Below, in pieces: positions 1-8,803 of a DNA stretch of 16,220 bases. The translations under genes and the position numbers were made by a program. This DNA is from Thioalkalivibrio sp. (GTDB taxonomy: Bacteria > Pseudomonadota > Gammaproteobacteria > Ectothiorhodospirales > Ectothiorhodospiraceae). Position 1 is the stretch's first letter. Every line of letters begins with the position of its first letter. The stretch spans positions 1-16,220 of the forward strand of contig PWGH01000251.1 of NCBI GenBank assembly GCA_003555285.1, read 5' to 3'. Under the pieces are notes generated by a model that saw only the letters and a list, made by a program, of their open reading frames with translations, ran no database searches and had not been told where the DNA came from.

Positions 1-1821
1 ATCGTTGCCGTGGAGAAAGGCCTCGAGCTGCTTCACAACGCCCTCGGGGAGCACCTCGAATTGGCAACCGTAGACCGGCCTGGGAGGTCCGGAGTCGGCC
101 GCGGACAGCCGGACACTGCGGATCCAGCCGAAAAAGGGCATCGGACCGCTGGCGATGTGCAGGAAGCCCGCCACCTCCTTGCCCGCCTCGATCGGCCCCG
201 ACAGCCCGCCGTGAAACCCGAAGCCCTGGGCGGACAGGTTATCCACGGTGACCAGCCGTTCCGGCTGGCCCTCCAGATGAATCCGGGCACAGATCGGAAT
301 CGCGAAGCGATACTCCTGCCGGCGGTCGCGGGCATTGATCCGGGTGAAGCGCAGCAGTCCGATGGCAATGCTGATCACGAATCCGGCCCAGAACACATTG
401 GCGATCAGGGCCGCCAGCGCCAGGTTGCCGTGGCTGTAGTGCAGGAAACCGACCGGTATAGCCACGGCGTTGAAACCGAGGACCAAAAGCTGCGGATACA
501 ATGGCGCGAGGGTCGGCGGATGGGGATTGCGTTTCTTCCCCGACACCACGAAGGGAAGCCGGCGGCGGAACACTCCCAGGGTAGACTGACAAAACACTGC
601 GAAACGGGCGAAGTTGTATTCTTCGGAAAGAAACAGATGGCTGTGACCCCGAGTCAGCACACCGAAGGTCCAGAAGGTGATCGCCAGATATGACAGGAAA
701 ATCAACAGGAATTCCGGCACGGTGATATGGATCGGGAGCGTTCCGGACAGCAGCGCGTACGCGGGCACTGTATAAAAGATCGCCCGCTGCCAGCCCTCGA
801 AATAGGTGATGATGCTGGAGAAATAGTTCAGGCGCTGCGGCAGGGTGAGCTTGCGGTTGCTCAGCACGCGCTCCCGCCGCCAGACCTGCATCGCGCCTTG
901 GCCCCAACGCAACCGTTGCTGCATGTATTCACCGGCATCGAGCACCGCGATGCCATAGGCCAGGGGATGCGGATGGTACACCGAGTTGTAGCCCTTCTCG
1001 TGCAGACGCAATGAGGTATGCAGATCCTCGGTCACGGATCCGGTGGCAAAGCCGCAGATATCCTGCAGCGCGCGGCGCCGCAACAAGGCGCAACTACCGC
1101 AGAAAAAAGCCGCATTCCAATAGTCCTTGCCCCGCTGGATCACATTGAAGAACAGGGACTGCTCGGTCCACAAGTGCTTCTTCTTCCCGGTAAGCCGATG
1201 CTGATAGGAATCGAGGTTGTAAAATTCCTGCGGCGTTTGCACGAAGGCGACGGCCTCGTCCCGGAAGTAACCCAGGGTCTCGACCAGAAAGCGGCTGTGC
1301 GGCGCGTGATCGGCATCGAAGAGGACGACGATATCGCCTTTGCTGTGCGCCAACCCATGATTCAGGTTACCGGCCTTCGCGTGTGTCCGGTCTGCGCGCG
1401 CCAGATAGCGGCAACCCAGACGCTCGGCCAGGGCCTGCATCTGCGGTCGGTTGCCGTCGTCCAGCAACCAGGTCTGGTGGGCATGGTCCATGCCGACGGC
1501 AGCCAGCAAGGTGCGGCGGACCACGTCCACCGGTTCGTTGTACGTCGTAACGAACACATCCACGGTCAGCCCATGCGGCGGGGGCGGTGCCCTGCGGTTG
1601 GGCAGACGCCAAGTGATCAGCAGCAGCAAAAACATGGTCACGATGCCAAACAGTTCCGCACCAAAGACCAGGGCCGAGAAGATCGGGGCGTCGGGGTTCA
1701 GGGTGCCCGCACGCCAGACGACATAGGCCAGCGCCACCAGGGTATACACAACGACCACCGCGTAGCGCGGCCGGCTGGACGTCAGCGCGTATCGGGTCCT
1801 TGCGGGTAGATCCACCGGCAT
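1..1821 (-). CDS. Cellulose-synthase-like family 2 glycosyltransferase with C-terminal PilZ domain (BcsA type), 3' end outside window
   Basis: 607 codons are visible and the frame is still open at the left edge. Seen: two N-terminal membrane segments (about residues 19-37 and 45-69), then a GT-A domain with VTTYNEP (91-97), DDGN (D121/D122), DAD (169-171), TED (264-266) and QQRLRW (301-306). These are the processive glycosyltransferase D,D,D,Q(Q/R)xRW signature. Further membrane helices follow, then a PilZ domain with RQEYR (501-505) and NLSAQG (528-533), the cyclic di-GMP binding motifs. By family, the enzyme polymerises a sugar from a UDP-sugar at the inner membrane while extruding the chain, and cyclic di-GMP opens its gating loop. 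The chosen start is ATG at 1821; an in-frame GTG at 1887 would add 22 residues, and neither has a strong ribosome site. The product could be cellulose or another beta-glucan. No bcsB is visible, but downstream DNA lies outside. The gene is divergent from nrfA. Confidence 0.9.
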   Translation of the reverse strand, partial: MPVDLPARTRYALTSSRPRYAVVVVYTLVALAYVVWRAGTLNPDAPIFSALVFGAELFGIVTMFLLLLITWRLPNRRAPPPPHGLTVDVFVTTYNEPVDVVRRTLLAAVGMDHAHQTWLLDDGNRPQMQALAERLGCRYLARADRTHAKAGNLNHGLAHSKGDIVVLFDADHAPHSRFLVETLGYFRDEAVAFVQTPQEFYNLDSYQHRLTGKKKHLWTEQSLFFNVIQRGKDYWNAAFFCGSCALLRRRALQDICGFATGSVTEDLHTSLRLHEKGYNSVYHPHPLAYGIAVLDAGEYMQQRLRWGQGAMQVWRRERVLSNRKLTLPQRLNYFSSIITYFEGWQRAIFYTVPAYALLSGTLPIHITVPEFLLIFLSYLAITFWTFGVLTRGHSHLFLSEEYNFARFAVFCQSTLGVFRRRLPFVVSGKKRNPHPPTLAPLYPQLLVLGFNAVAIPVGFLHYSHGNLALAALIANVFWAGFVISIAIGLLRFTRINARDRRQEYRFAIPICARIHLEGQPERLVTVDNLSAQGFGFHGGLSGPIEAGKEVAGFLHIASGPMPFFGWIRSVRLSAADSGPPRPVYGCQFEVLPEGVVKQLEAFLHGND

Positions 1822-2128
1822 GGCATCGCCCTGATCTCGCGTGGGAGGTTCGGCATCGGCAGCGTCAGCGTCGAGGTCTTTCGGCACTGCCGTTCATGCT
1901 GACCGGGAAGCGCAATCCACGACAATGGGTATCCTTGCCCAGAATGCATGCCGGCAACACGGCGCGTGCGACCGGCCAACCCTCATCGATGCCCGATCGA
2001 AGGCCCGGGCCACCGCCCACCTGCGCATGGCCGATGGGCCAGGATCGACGCGCATGGCGTATTTTCCGCCGTTTCATCCGGGGCACGAAGGATGGTCCAC
2101 TTCCAGCGAGGATGCTTCTCCGAGAGGC

Positions 2129-2149
2129 GAGAGGAAAAGGGGTCCTCTC
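2129..2149 (+). promoter_or_regulatory. Hairpin in the nrfA leader
   Basis: A perfect 7-bp inverted repeat, GAGAGGA (2129-2135) and TCCTCTC (2143-2149), has a 7-nt purine-rich loop. It ends 34 nt before the nrfA start codon. There is no T tract after it, so it is not a classical terminator. It may be a leader-RNA structure affecting translation or stability of nrfA. Confidence 0.45.
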
Positions 2150-2167
2150 CCGGTCACGCCGGTCACG
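2150..2167 (+). repeat. Tandem 9-bp duplication CCGGTCACG x2
   Basis: CCGGTCACG occurs at 2150-2158 and again, adjoining and identical, at 2159-2167. It sits directly between the leader hairpin and the nrfA ribosome binding site. It could be a pair of half-sites for a regulator or a replication-slippage duplication. Confidence 0.5.
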
Positions 2168-2173
2168 ACCACC

Positions 2174-2178
2174 AGGAG
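2174..2178 (+). promoter_or_regulatory. Ribosome binding site of nrfA
   Basis: AGGAG lies 5 nt before the ATG at 2184. It decides the start: the reading frame stays open far upstream (to about 1800), but the upstream part is not protein-like, and the next in-frame ATG (2112) has no properly spaced Shine-Dalgarno site. Confidence 0.75.
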
Positions 2179-2183
2179 CCATC

Positions 2184-3677
2184 ATGCACGCGATCGCGAT
2201 TCTTGCCGCAGGTCTCCTGTTCATCGGCACCGCCGCATCGGTAACCGCCGACGAGGTACTGGATCTGGGCCCAGGGAATGCGGCCTTCGAACACCTGCCG
2301 CAATACGAGTCCTATCAGAAGAATTACGACGACACCCAGATGACCGAGTACGGGGGCTCCGTACCGCATCGCAAGCACGACAACTTCAATCCGCTGCCCA
2401 AGGGCTACAAGCATGCGCAGCCCTACCTGAAGAACCTTTGGCTGGGGTATCCCTTCAGCTTTGAATACGACCGTGCACGTGGTCATGTCTACGCCATCGA
2501 GGACCTGGTCCATATCGACCGGATCGATCGCTACAGCGAAGCAGCCGGGTTGCCGGCCACCTGCTGGAATTGCAAGACGAACACGGTGCCGCAGTTGCTC
2601 GAGGAATACGGGGATGCCTTCTGGTCGATGAACTTTCATGACTTTCGGAAGATGCACGACCCCCAGCGTCACACGGTCGGCTGCACCAATTGCCACGACC
2701 CGGAACGCCAGATGCGCCTGGTTATCCACAGTGTTCCCCTCGACGAGGCCCTGAAGCGGCAGGGTCGGGACTGGCGCACCGCCTCGCACAACGAGATGCG
2801 CTCCCTGGTCTGCGCGCAATGCCATGTGGAGTACTACTTCCAGACCGCCCAGCATGGCGTGGCCGCGAAACCCCATTTCCCCTGGGATGAGGGCCTGAAT
2901 GCCGAGGACATGTACCGCTTCAAGGCCGATGGAAACCCCGACCCCGACGGCTTCGCAGGCCCCTTCGTCGACTGGGTGCATGCGGTTTCCCAGGCCCCGA
3001 TGATCAAGGTTCAGCACCCCGAATACGAGATGTTCCACGACAGTGTGCATGCCCAGGCCGGCGTGAGTTGTGCGGACTGCCATATGCCTCGGGTCACCGA
3101 AGGGCCGCTGCGCATCAGTTCCCATCACATGACCTCGCCGCTGAAGACCGACCGGATGATTCGAGATGCCTGCCTGGGCTGCCACCAGGACCGCTCGCCA
3201 ACCGAGTTGCGCGAGCGGATCGAGTACAACCAGGAACGGGTGTGGAATCAGCTCCTGATCGCGCAGGAGAAGTCGGTCCGGGCACACGAGGCGGTGCGCC
3301 AGGCCATGGAACACGGCGGCGCGGCGGAGCCCCTGCTCGAAGAGGCCCGCGAATTGATCCGCAAGGGCCAGTGGTTCTGGGATTACGTATCTGCGGAAAA
3401 CAGCGCGGGCGCACACAACCCGGTCAAGGCGCTGGATACGCTTGCCTCTTCACAGCAATTCAGTGACCAGGCCGTGCAGTTGGCGATCCGCTCCACCGAC
3501 TATGCGATTGCCGAATCCATGGATGTTCCCATCCATGACCTCGTGCCGCCGATTCGCGAACATAGCCGCAGGCTTCAGCAGAGCCAAGAGCACCTGAATT
3601 CCCATCTCTGGTTGCAATACCTTCCCTTGCTGCCTGAGGCCGAAATGATCTGGGACGGCACCGAACGAGTGCGTTGA
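2184..3677 (+). CDS. nrfA: Ammonia-forming cytochrome c nitrite reductase, pentaheme catalytic subunit NrfA
   Basis: 497 residues, close to the usual size of about 480-510. NrfA reduces nitrite to ammonium with six electrons in the periplasm. An N-terminal hydrophobic signal ends near residue 22 (SVTA before DEVL). Five heme motifs are visible: CWNCK (127-131, the catalytic heme with lysine ligand), CTNCH (167-171), CAQCH (210-214), CADCH (296-300) and CLGCH (330-334). The active-site set of the family can be placed: R113, K131, Y217 in VEYYF and H278 in KVQHPEY. K275, Q277 and E216 match the calcium-site residues. The signal peptide has no Lys/Arg in its n-region, which is odd. An in-frame ATG at 2112 would add an arginine-rich stretch, but the AGGAG favours 2184. 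nrfH follows 116 nt downstream. The five CxxCH/K motifs make the assignment very secure, and octaheme nitrite reductases are excluded by heme count. Confidence 0.96.
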   Translation: MHAIAILAAGLLFIGTAASVTADEVLDLGPGNAAFEHLPQYESYQKNYDDTQMTEYGGSVPHRKHDNFNPLPKGYKHAQPYLKNLWLGYPFSFEYDRARGHVYAIEDLVHIDRIDRYSEAAGLPATCWNCKTNTVPQLLEEYGDAFWSMNFHDFRKMHDPQRHTVGCTNCHDPERQMRLVIHSVPLDEALKRQGRDWRTASHNEMRSLVCAQCHVEYYFQTAQHGVAAKPHFPWDEGLNAEDMYRFKADGNPDPDGFAGPFVDWVHAVSQAPMIKVQHPEYEMFHDSVHAQAGVSCADCHMPRVTEGPLRISSHHMTSPLKTDRMIRDACLGCHQDRSPTELRERIEYNQERVWNQLLIAQEKSVRAHEAVRQAMEHGGAAEPLLEEARELIRKGQWFWDYVSAENSAGAHNPVKALDTLASSQQFSDQAVQLAIRSTDYAIAESMDVPIHDLVPPIREHSRRLQQSQEHLNSHLWLQYLPLLPEAEMIWDGTERVR

Positions 3678-3686
3678 CAGCCCCAA

Positions 3687-3716
3687 GGTATTGATAGACA
3701 GAGGGTATTGATAGAC
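3687..3716 (+). repeat. Direct repeat GGTATTGATAGAC x2 between nrfA and nrfH
   Basis: Identical 13-bp copies lie at 3687-3699 and 3704-3716, 17 bp apart start to start. A shortened third version (GGGGTGTAGAC) ends at 3731. The repeat starts 9 nt after the nrfA stop codon. The function is unknown; candidates are regulator binding sites for a separate nrfH promoter or an RNA processing element. Confidence 0.6.
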
Positions 3717-3741
3717 CCACGGGGTGTAGACAACCGTGGGT
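3715..3741 (+). promoter_or_regulatory. Hairpin in the nrfA-nrfH spacer
   Basis: ACCCACGG (3715-3722) pairs perfectly with CCGTGGGT (3734-3741) around an 11-nt loop. No T run follows, so it looks more like an mRNA stabiliser, attenuator or processing site than a strong intrinsic terminator. It overlaps the end of the second direct-repeat copy by two bases. Confidence 0.5.
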
Positions 3742-3793
3742 GTGTCCGATGCCCGCCACCGCCGTCCTCAACGTTCATACGGGAGCAGCGGAC

Positions 3794-4261
3794 ATGACCA
3801 AGATCTGGATCATCGTCATCGTGACCGTCGTGCTGATCCTCGTGACTGCAGGTGGAACGGCCGCGCTTCAAATGACCACCTCAAACGCCTTTTGCAGTTC
3901 CTGTCATGCTTACGAGAAGACCTCCTGGGATCATGGCGTCCACCACGATGTCACGTGCATGAACTGTCATGGTAAGGGCTTCGTTCGCGACAAGACCCAA
4001 GGGGCGCGTAAGATGTTTCTGGTGTTCACCGGGCAGGTCGACCCGCATACAGATCCCCTCCCCAGCTATCCGGACGCGACCATGGCCAACTGCATGGATT
4101 GCCACATGAGCGAGCTAATCGCTGAACGACGGCCGGTCTACATGGAGCGCCATGCCCAATACATGGCGGCCGCGCCCTACTGCATCGGCTGTCATGAAGG
4201 CGGTCACGTTCCGGACATCCGGGCGATGCGCGATGTTGCGGTGCGGCGCGGCGACCTCTGA
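3794..4261 (+). CDS. nrfH: NapC/NirT-family tetraheme cytochrome c, nitrite reductase small subunit NrfH
   Basis: 155 residues. The protein has one N-terminal membrane anchor (about residues 4-26) and a periplasmic tetraheme domain with CSSCH (34-38), CMNCH (55-59), CMDCH (100-104) and CIGCH (130-134). By family it oxidises membrane quinol and feeds electrons to NrfA. The start at 3794 is supported by GGGAG at 3781-3785, 8 nt upstream; ATG at 3749 and GTG at 3740 are in frame but would put charged, non-signal sequence before the anchor. Two features are odd. Classical NrfH has CxxCHxM at heme 1, with Met as ligand, but here the motif reads CSSCHAY. The gene also follows nrfA, whereas nrfHA order is the usual one. 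It could instead be a divergent NapC/NirT-type quinol dehydrogenase that serves NrfA. Position and size favour NrfH. Confidence 0.85.
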   Translation: MTKIWIIVIVTVVLILVTAGGTAALQMTTSNAFCSSCHAYEKTSWDHGVHHDVTCMNCHGKGFVRDKTQGARKMFLVFTGQVDPHTDPLPSYPDATMANCMDCHMSELIAERRPVYMERHAQYMAAAPYCIGCHEGGHVPDIRAMRDVAVRRGDL

Positions 4262-4392
4262 AGGCACACCACCAACGACGGCGGTTCCGATATCCATCTG
4301 CGCTAGAATGACCCGGACGCGCCGAGGGCCGATCCTCTGGATCCTGCCGAGCGCCTGTGAGCGGCCGCACCCGGATAGGATTTTCCAAGCGC

Positions 4393-7300
4393 ATGAGCAG
4401 GAACACGGCATCCACCCCGCCGGCCCAGGCCGACCTCCCGCGCCGATCCACCGCGTTGTTTATTGCGCTGGGCTATGCACTCCTCGCCACGATCTGGATC
4501 ATCGCCTCGGACCTGCTCTTGACCCATACCGTGATGGATGCCCGCGCGCTGACCATCGCCAGTGCGCTGAAGGGTGTGGGTTTCGTGGCGGTCACCACAC
4601 TGGCGCTGTATCTGCTGCTGCGACGTCTTTCCCGCAGTGGGGATGCGAACCTGATGCCGATCCGAGGCCGCGGATTCATCGGATCACTCGCGGTCCTGGT
4701 CTTGCTGTTGGCCTTGGGTGGGACCTTTGCGATCAGGGCCCACATCGAGACGTACGAAGAACATGCGATCGAGAACCTGCAGACCATCGCGTCCCTGAAG
4801 GCGGTTCAGATCGAAAACTGGTTGGATGAACGCCGGCGCGATGGCGAATTGCTCCGGCGGACCGATCCGCTGAACGAGGCCTTGCGCCAATGGCGGGACA
4901 GCGGCCTCGCGGAGCACCGTACGCGGGTCGTCGCCCGGCTGGAATCCCTGCGGCAGGTCATGGATTACGAATCGGTGTTCGTGGTCGATGAACACGGCTC
5001 CGTCGTCGTCGGGGTTGGCGATCATCAGCAACTCGTCCCGGAATTGACGCTGGCCAAGGAACGGGCCTTGCTCCACGGCGAGGTCCAGTTCACCAACGTC
5101 TATCAGGTTCCGGACCCACAGGGCGGACACCTTCATTTCGACATGGTGGCACCCTTCCTGCCCACCGCAGAGCTATCCGGTCTGGTGTTGGTGATGCGCC
5201 TGGACGAGAGCAACCTGTTGTTTTCGTTCCTGCAGGATTGGGCCCACACGAGTCAGACCGGAGAGATCCTGCTGATGCGGGCAGACGCGCAGGCGGTCGC
5301 TCTGCTCAATCAGCTGCGATTGGGCTCCGGGGCGGCCGGCAGCACATTCCCCCCCTTCGGCGTCCGGAACGATGTGGCTACCGCGCTCGCCGCCGGCCGA
5401 ACCCAGACCGGGGATGTGCTGCGCGGCACCGATTACCGAGGCATCCCGGTGCTGGCCGTGGTGGCCGCCGTGCCCAGCACCGACTGGTGGGTGGTCGCCA
5501 AGATGGACCAGAGCGAGGTGCACCAGCCCCTGCACATGGATATCGCCGGCGTCGCCTTGGTCGGCCTGCTGCTGATTCTGATGATCATCGCCACCGGGCA
5601 TCTGTGGAATCAGCGGCGACAACTCGCCTGGGCCGCGCTGCGGCATCGCGAACAACAGGAAAGGCTCGACCTGCAACAGGCGATCGACCGCGAACGCGAA
5701 CAACGACTGGCCGTCGCCGAGCGCTATGCAGCACTGCTCGAGAACGCCCGCGACCTGGTGCTGGCCATCGACAGCGACGGACAGATCTTGCAGGTAAACC
5801 AGGCGGCCGTCACCGCCTACGGATGGGACCGGGCGGCCCTGCTGACCATGCACCTTCAGGACCTTCATGCGCCCGACACGCTGGCTGATATCGAACGACT
5901 GTGGGTGCATACGAATCGGCCAGGCACGAAGGCCGGAGCTGATCCGGGGCTGGTTCTGGAGACCCTGCACCAACGCCAGGATGGTAGCCGCTTCCCGGTG
6001 GAGGTCTCGGCGCAACCAACGCACTACCGGGAGCGCGATGGCACGCTGCTGTTTGTTCGCGACATTTCCGAGCTGCGAACGGCCGAACGCCGGCACAGCC
6101 AGGCGGCGCTGGCGATGCTGACCCGTCGCGCGGAGGCCCTGTTGGAGTTGCCACGGGCCGCCGAAACCATGGACGAGGCCACGTTCATGCAACGCGGGCA
6201 GGAACTGGCCGAGGACCTTACCGGCAGTCATATCGCCTTCATTCATTTCGTGCACGAAGACCAGAACACCCTCGAATTGGTCACCTGGTCGCGCCGCACG
6301 CTGGCGCACTACTGCACCGCGGCCTTTGAGAGCCACTATCCGGTGAGCGAGGCCGGCATCTGGGCCGATGCCCTGCACCACCGCGAACCCGTGGTCGTCA
6401 ATGCGTATGCCCGCCATCCGGGGCGGCACGGGCTGCCCGACGGGCACTCGGAACTGCAGCGCCTGATGTCGGTTCCGGTGATCGAACACGGAAAGGTGGT
6501 GATGCTGACCGGAGTCGGCAACAAGAATACCGACTACGACGACCGGGATATCGAAACCCTGCAATTGATCTCCAACAGCATCTGGAACATCGTCCAGAGC
6601 CGCCGGAGCGAGGCCCGGCTGCGACAACTCTCGCTGGCCCTGGAACAGAGCCCGGACAGCATCGTCATCACCGATCTCGACGCCCGTATCCAGTATGTGA
6701 ACGAGGCCTTTCTGCGCACCACCGGCTATTCGTCCGAGGAGCTGCTGGGCCAGAACCCGCGCATGCTCCAGTCCGGCCACACGCCGCCCGGCAATTATCG
6801 GGCGATGTGGGCGTGCCTGAGCCAGGGACAAACCTGGAAGGGGGAGTTCTTCAACCGGCGCAAGGACGGCACGGACTATGTGGAATTCGGGCATATCGCA
6901 CCGCTGCGCCAAACCGACGGCAGGGTCACGCAGTACGTGGCGGTGAAGGAGGACATCACCGAGAAAAAGCGTATGGGCGAAGAACTGGATCGCCACCGCC
7001 ACCATCTGGAGATCCTGATCGCGGAACGCACCATTCAATTGGACGAGGCGCGCGCGCAGGCCGAGGCCGCCAATGAGGCCAAGAGCGCCTTTCTGGCCAA
7101 TATGAGCCATGAAATCCGCACGCCGCTGAACGCCATCGTCGGCCTGGTGCACCTGTTGCGCAGCAGCGCGACCGAGCCGCTGCAAAAGAACAAGCTGGAC
7201 AAGGTCGATGCCGCCGCCCAACACCTGCTGTCGATCATCAGTGACATTCTCGACCTCTCGAAGATCGAGGCGGGCAAGCTGCAGCTCGAGCATTGCGATT

Positions 7301-8763
7301 TCCACCTGTCCGCCGTACTCGATCATGTGCGTTCCCTGATCTCCGAATCGGCCCGCACCAAGGGCCTCCGGCTGGAGATCGACAGCCGTGGCGTGCCGCT
7401 GTGGCTGCGCGGCGATCCCACTCGCCTGCGCCAAGCCCTGCTGAACCTGGCCGGAAACGCCGTGAAGTTCACCGACCAGGGCACGATCGTTCTGCGCACA
7501 TCGCTGGTGGCGGAAACACCCGACGGGCTGTGCGTGCGCTTCGAGGTGGAGGATTCCGGCGTGGGCATCGCCGCCGATCGGCTGAGCCACCTGTTCCAGG
7601 CCTTCGAACAGGCGGATGCCTCGATCACCCGCCAACACGGTGGCACCGGTCTGGGCCTCGCGGTCACCCGCAGGCTCGCGGAACTGATGGGCGGCCGCGT
7701 GGGCGCCCAGAGCACGCCGGGCCAAGGCAGTCGCTTCTGGTTCGAGGTCCAACTCACCCACGGGCGGGGCCGGCCCACCAAGGGGTTCTCATCCCATCGG
7801 GAACCGATCGGCAACCGCCTCGACGACCTGACCGACTTGCGCGCCTATACCGGCACCCCTGTGCTGCTGGTGGAGGATCACCCCATCAACCGGGAGATTG
7901 CCCTGGAACTGCTTCATGGTGTCGGTCTGGCGGTGGACAGTGCCGTCGACGGTCGTGCGGCCGTACGCATGGCCGGCACGCGAGACTACGCCCTGATCCT
8001 GATGGACATCCAGATGCCGGTGATGGACGGCCTGACCGCCACCCGGCAGATCCGAGCCCTGCCGGGGCGGGAGGCAGTGCCGATCCTGGCGATGACCGCC
8101 AACGTGTTCGCGGAGGACCGGAACAGCGCGCTGGCCGCGGGGATGAACGACTTTATTGCGAAGCCGGTCGAACCCGACTTGCTCTACCACACCCTGCTCC
8201 GATGGCTTTCCGCGCGGCCCGGCGCCGGCGCCGCCGGGCCGCGCGAAGGTCTACAAGGCGCAGGTTCACAGTTCAGCGTCATACAGGACAACTCCGCAGG
8301 GGATAGCACCACAGTGATCAGCGCCCCAGGGGACGGGGAGCTACCGGGCGAAATGGCCACGGGCCAGAACCTGCAGCACGGCCTGGTCATCGCGGGGCTG
8401 AACACCCACAAGGGTCTTGCGGCCTGTCGGGGCGATCGCGTCGGTTACCTGCGAATGGTGCATGCGTTCCTGCGCTACCACGCCGAGGACCCGAAACAGT
8501 TGCGCGCGTACGTGGCGCAAGGCGACCGGGTGGCGATACGCCAGCGTGCTCACGCGCTGAAGGGGGCCGCCGCCACGCTCGGGGCTTATCATCTGGCGGC
8601 AACGGCCAAGGCACTGGAGGCCGGCGCGCACTCCGAACCCGCGCCCGGGGAGCGGGCTGAGCCTGGGGAACTCGAACTCCTGTGTGATCAACTCGACACC
8701 GAATTGCGGCTGCTGGACGCAGCGATCGCCGATGCCGAGGCCGCGGCGGGTGCGGGTGAATGA
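4393..8763 (+). CDS. Hybrid sensor histidine kinase: periplasmic sensor, PAS-GAF-PAS, HisKA, HATPase, REC and HPt
   Basis: 1456 residues. Membrane segments lie near residues 21-43, 58-76, 95-115 and 384-403. The loop of about 265 residues between the last two is a probable dCache-like periplasmic sensor. Then come PAS (about 445-561), GAF (575-736), PAS (745-861), coiled coil, HisKA with SHEIRTPLN (H906), HATPase with N1022 (GNAVKF) and later GTGLGL, REC (D1205 in LILMDIQMP) and HPt (H1387 in HALKGAA). This is a full His-Asp-His relay in one chain, like BarA or ArcB; the final phosphate should pass to a separate response regulator. The ATG at 4393 was chosen; a GTG at 4357 would add 12 residues, and both ribosome sites are weak. 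It begins 131 nt after nrfH on the same strand, so read-through is possible. The ligand cannot be named from sequence. A NarL-type regulator encoded at 12001-12639 is a candidate partner. Confidence 0.92.
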   Translation: MSRNTASTPPAQADLPRRSTALFIALGYALLATIWIIASDLLLTHTVMDARALTIASALKGVGFVAVTTLALYLLLRRLSRSGDANLMPIRGRGFIGSLAVLVLLLALGGTFAIRAHIETYEEHAIENLQTIASLKAVQIENWLDERRRDGELLRRTDPLNEALRQWRDSGLAEHRTRVVARLESLRQVMDYESVFVVDEHGSVVVGVGDHQQLVPELTLAKERALLHGEVQFTNVYQVPDPQGGHLHFDMVAPFLPTAELSGLVLVMRLDESNLLFSFLQDWAHTSQTGEILLMRADAQAVALLNQLRLGSGAAGSTFPPFGVRNDVATALAAGRTQTGDVLRGTDYRGIPVLAVVAAVPSTDWWVVAKMDQSEVHQPLHMDIAGVALVGLLLILMIIATGHLWNQRRQLAWAALRHREQQERLDLQQAIDREREQRLAVAERYAALLENARDLVLAIDSDGQILQVNQAAVTAYGWDRAALLTMHLQDLHAPDTLADIERLWVHTNRPGTKAGADPGLVLETLHQRQDGSRFPVEVSAQPTHYRERDGTLLFVRDISELRTAERRHSQAALAMLTRRAEALLELPRAAETMDEATFMQRGQELAEDLTGSHIAFIHFVHEDQNTLELVTWSRRTLAHYCTAAFESHYPVSEAGIWADALHHREPVVVNAYARHPGRHGLPDGHSELQRLMSVPVIEHGKVVMLTGVGNKNTDYDDRDIETLQLISNSIWNIVQSRRSEARLRQLSLALEQSPDSIVITDLDARIQYVNEAFLRTTGYSSEELLGQNPRMLQSGHTPPGNYRAMWACLSQGQTWKGEFFNRRKDGTDYVEFGHIAPLRQTDGRVTQYVAVKEDITEKKRMGEELDRHRHHLEILIAERTIQLDEARAQAEAANEAKSAFLANMSHEIRTPLNAIVGLVHLLRSSATEPLQKNKLDKVDAAAQHLLSIISDILDLSKIEAGKLQLEHCDFHLSAVLDHVRSLISESARTKGLRLEIDSRGVPLWLRGDPTRLRQALLNLAGNAVKFTDQGTIVLRTSLVAETPDGLCVRFEVEDSGVGIAADRLSHLFQAFEQADASITRQHGGTGLGLAVTRRLAELMGGRVGAQSTPGQGSRFWFEVQLTHGRGRPTKGFSSHREPIGNRLDDLTDLRAYTGTPVLLVEDHPINREIALELLHGVGLAVDSAVDGRAAVRMAGTRDYALILMDIQMPVMDGLTATRQIRALPGREAVPILAMTANVFAEDRNSALAAGMNDFIAKPVEPDLLYHTLLRWLSARPGAGAAGPREGLQGAGSQFSVIQDNSAGDSTTVISAPGDGELPGEMATGQNLQHGLVIAGLNTHKGLAACRGDRVGYLRMVHAFLRYHAEDPKQLRAYVAQGDRVAIRQRAHALKGAAATLGAYHLAATAKALEAGAHSEPAPGERAEPGELELLCDQLDTELRLLDAAIADAEAAAGAGE

Positions 8764-8781
8764 CGCCACATCCCTGTGGCG
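8764..8781. terminator. Hairpin between convergent kinase and chemoreceptor genes
   Basis: CGCCACA-TCCC-TGTGGCG is a perfect 7-bp stem with a 4-nt loop, starting at the base after the kinase stop codon. The chemoreceptor stop lies 22 nt further on. There is no T tract on either side, but position and symmetry fit a shared terminator or 3'-end stabiliser for both transcripts. Confidence 0.6.
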
Positions 8782-8803
8782 CACCGTGACTCGTGGGCGA
8801 CCC

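Larger units (their letters stand above)
1822..2183. promoter_or_regulatory. Divergent intergenic region between the glycosyltransferase and nrfA
   Basis: This 362-nt stretch separates two divergently transcribed genes, so it should hold both promoters and the nrfA leader. The open frames crossing it look like arginine/proline-rich translations of GC-rich DNA and resemble no known protein. A 5-5-5 palindrome, TCGAT-gcccg-ATCGA, lies at 1986-2000, and a hairpin and a tandem repeat lie close to nrfA (listed separately). I could not assign -35/-10 boxes with confidence, and I saw no clear FNR-type TTGAT-N4-ATCAA site. Confidence 0.5.

Noticed and set aside
1986..2000. Palindrome TCGAT-gcccg-ATCGA as an FNR/Anr box for nrfA
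   Set aside because: FNR sites need TTGAT-N4-ATCAA; here the spacing is 5 and the third base of each arm context differs. It may be chance.
1800..2183. Upstream extension of the nrfA frame by 128 codons
   Set aside because: The extension is Arg/Pro-rich and not protein-like, and a good AGGAG plus a hydrophobic signal begin the protein at 2184.
1865..2230. 121-codon minus-strand frame in the divergent spacer
   Set aside because: Arg-rich composition, overlap with the nrfA start and no family resemblance.
2163..3416. 417-codon antisense frame opposite nrfA
   Set aside because: The plus strand encodes five heme motifs and a full active site; the antisense has no recognisable features.
5173..7761. 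Long antisense open frame of 862 codons opposite the hybrid kinase
   Set aside because: The plus-strand frame gives clear PAS, GAF, HisKA and HATPase motifs. The antisense product is low-complexity His/Gln/Arg-rich and resembles no family; GC-rich codon bias removes stops from this frame.
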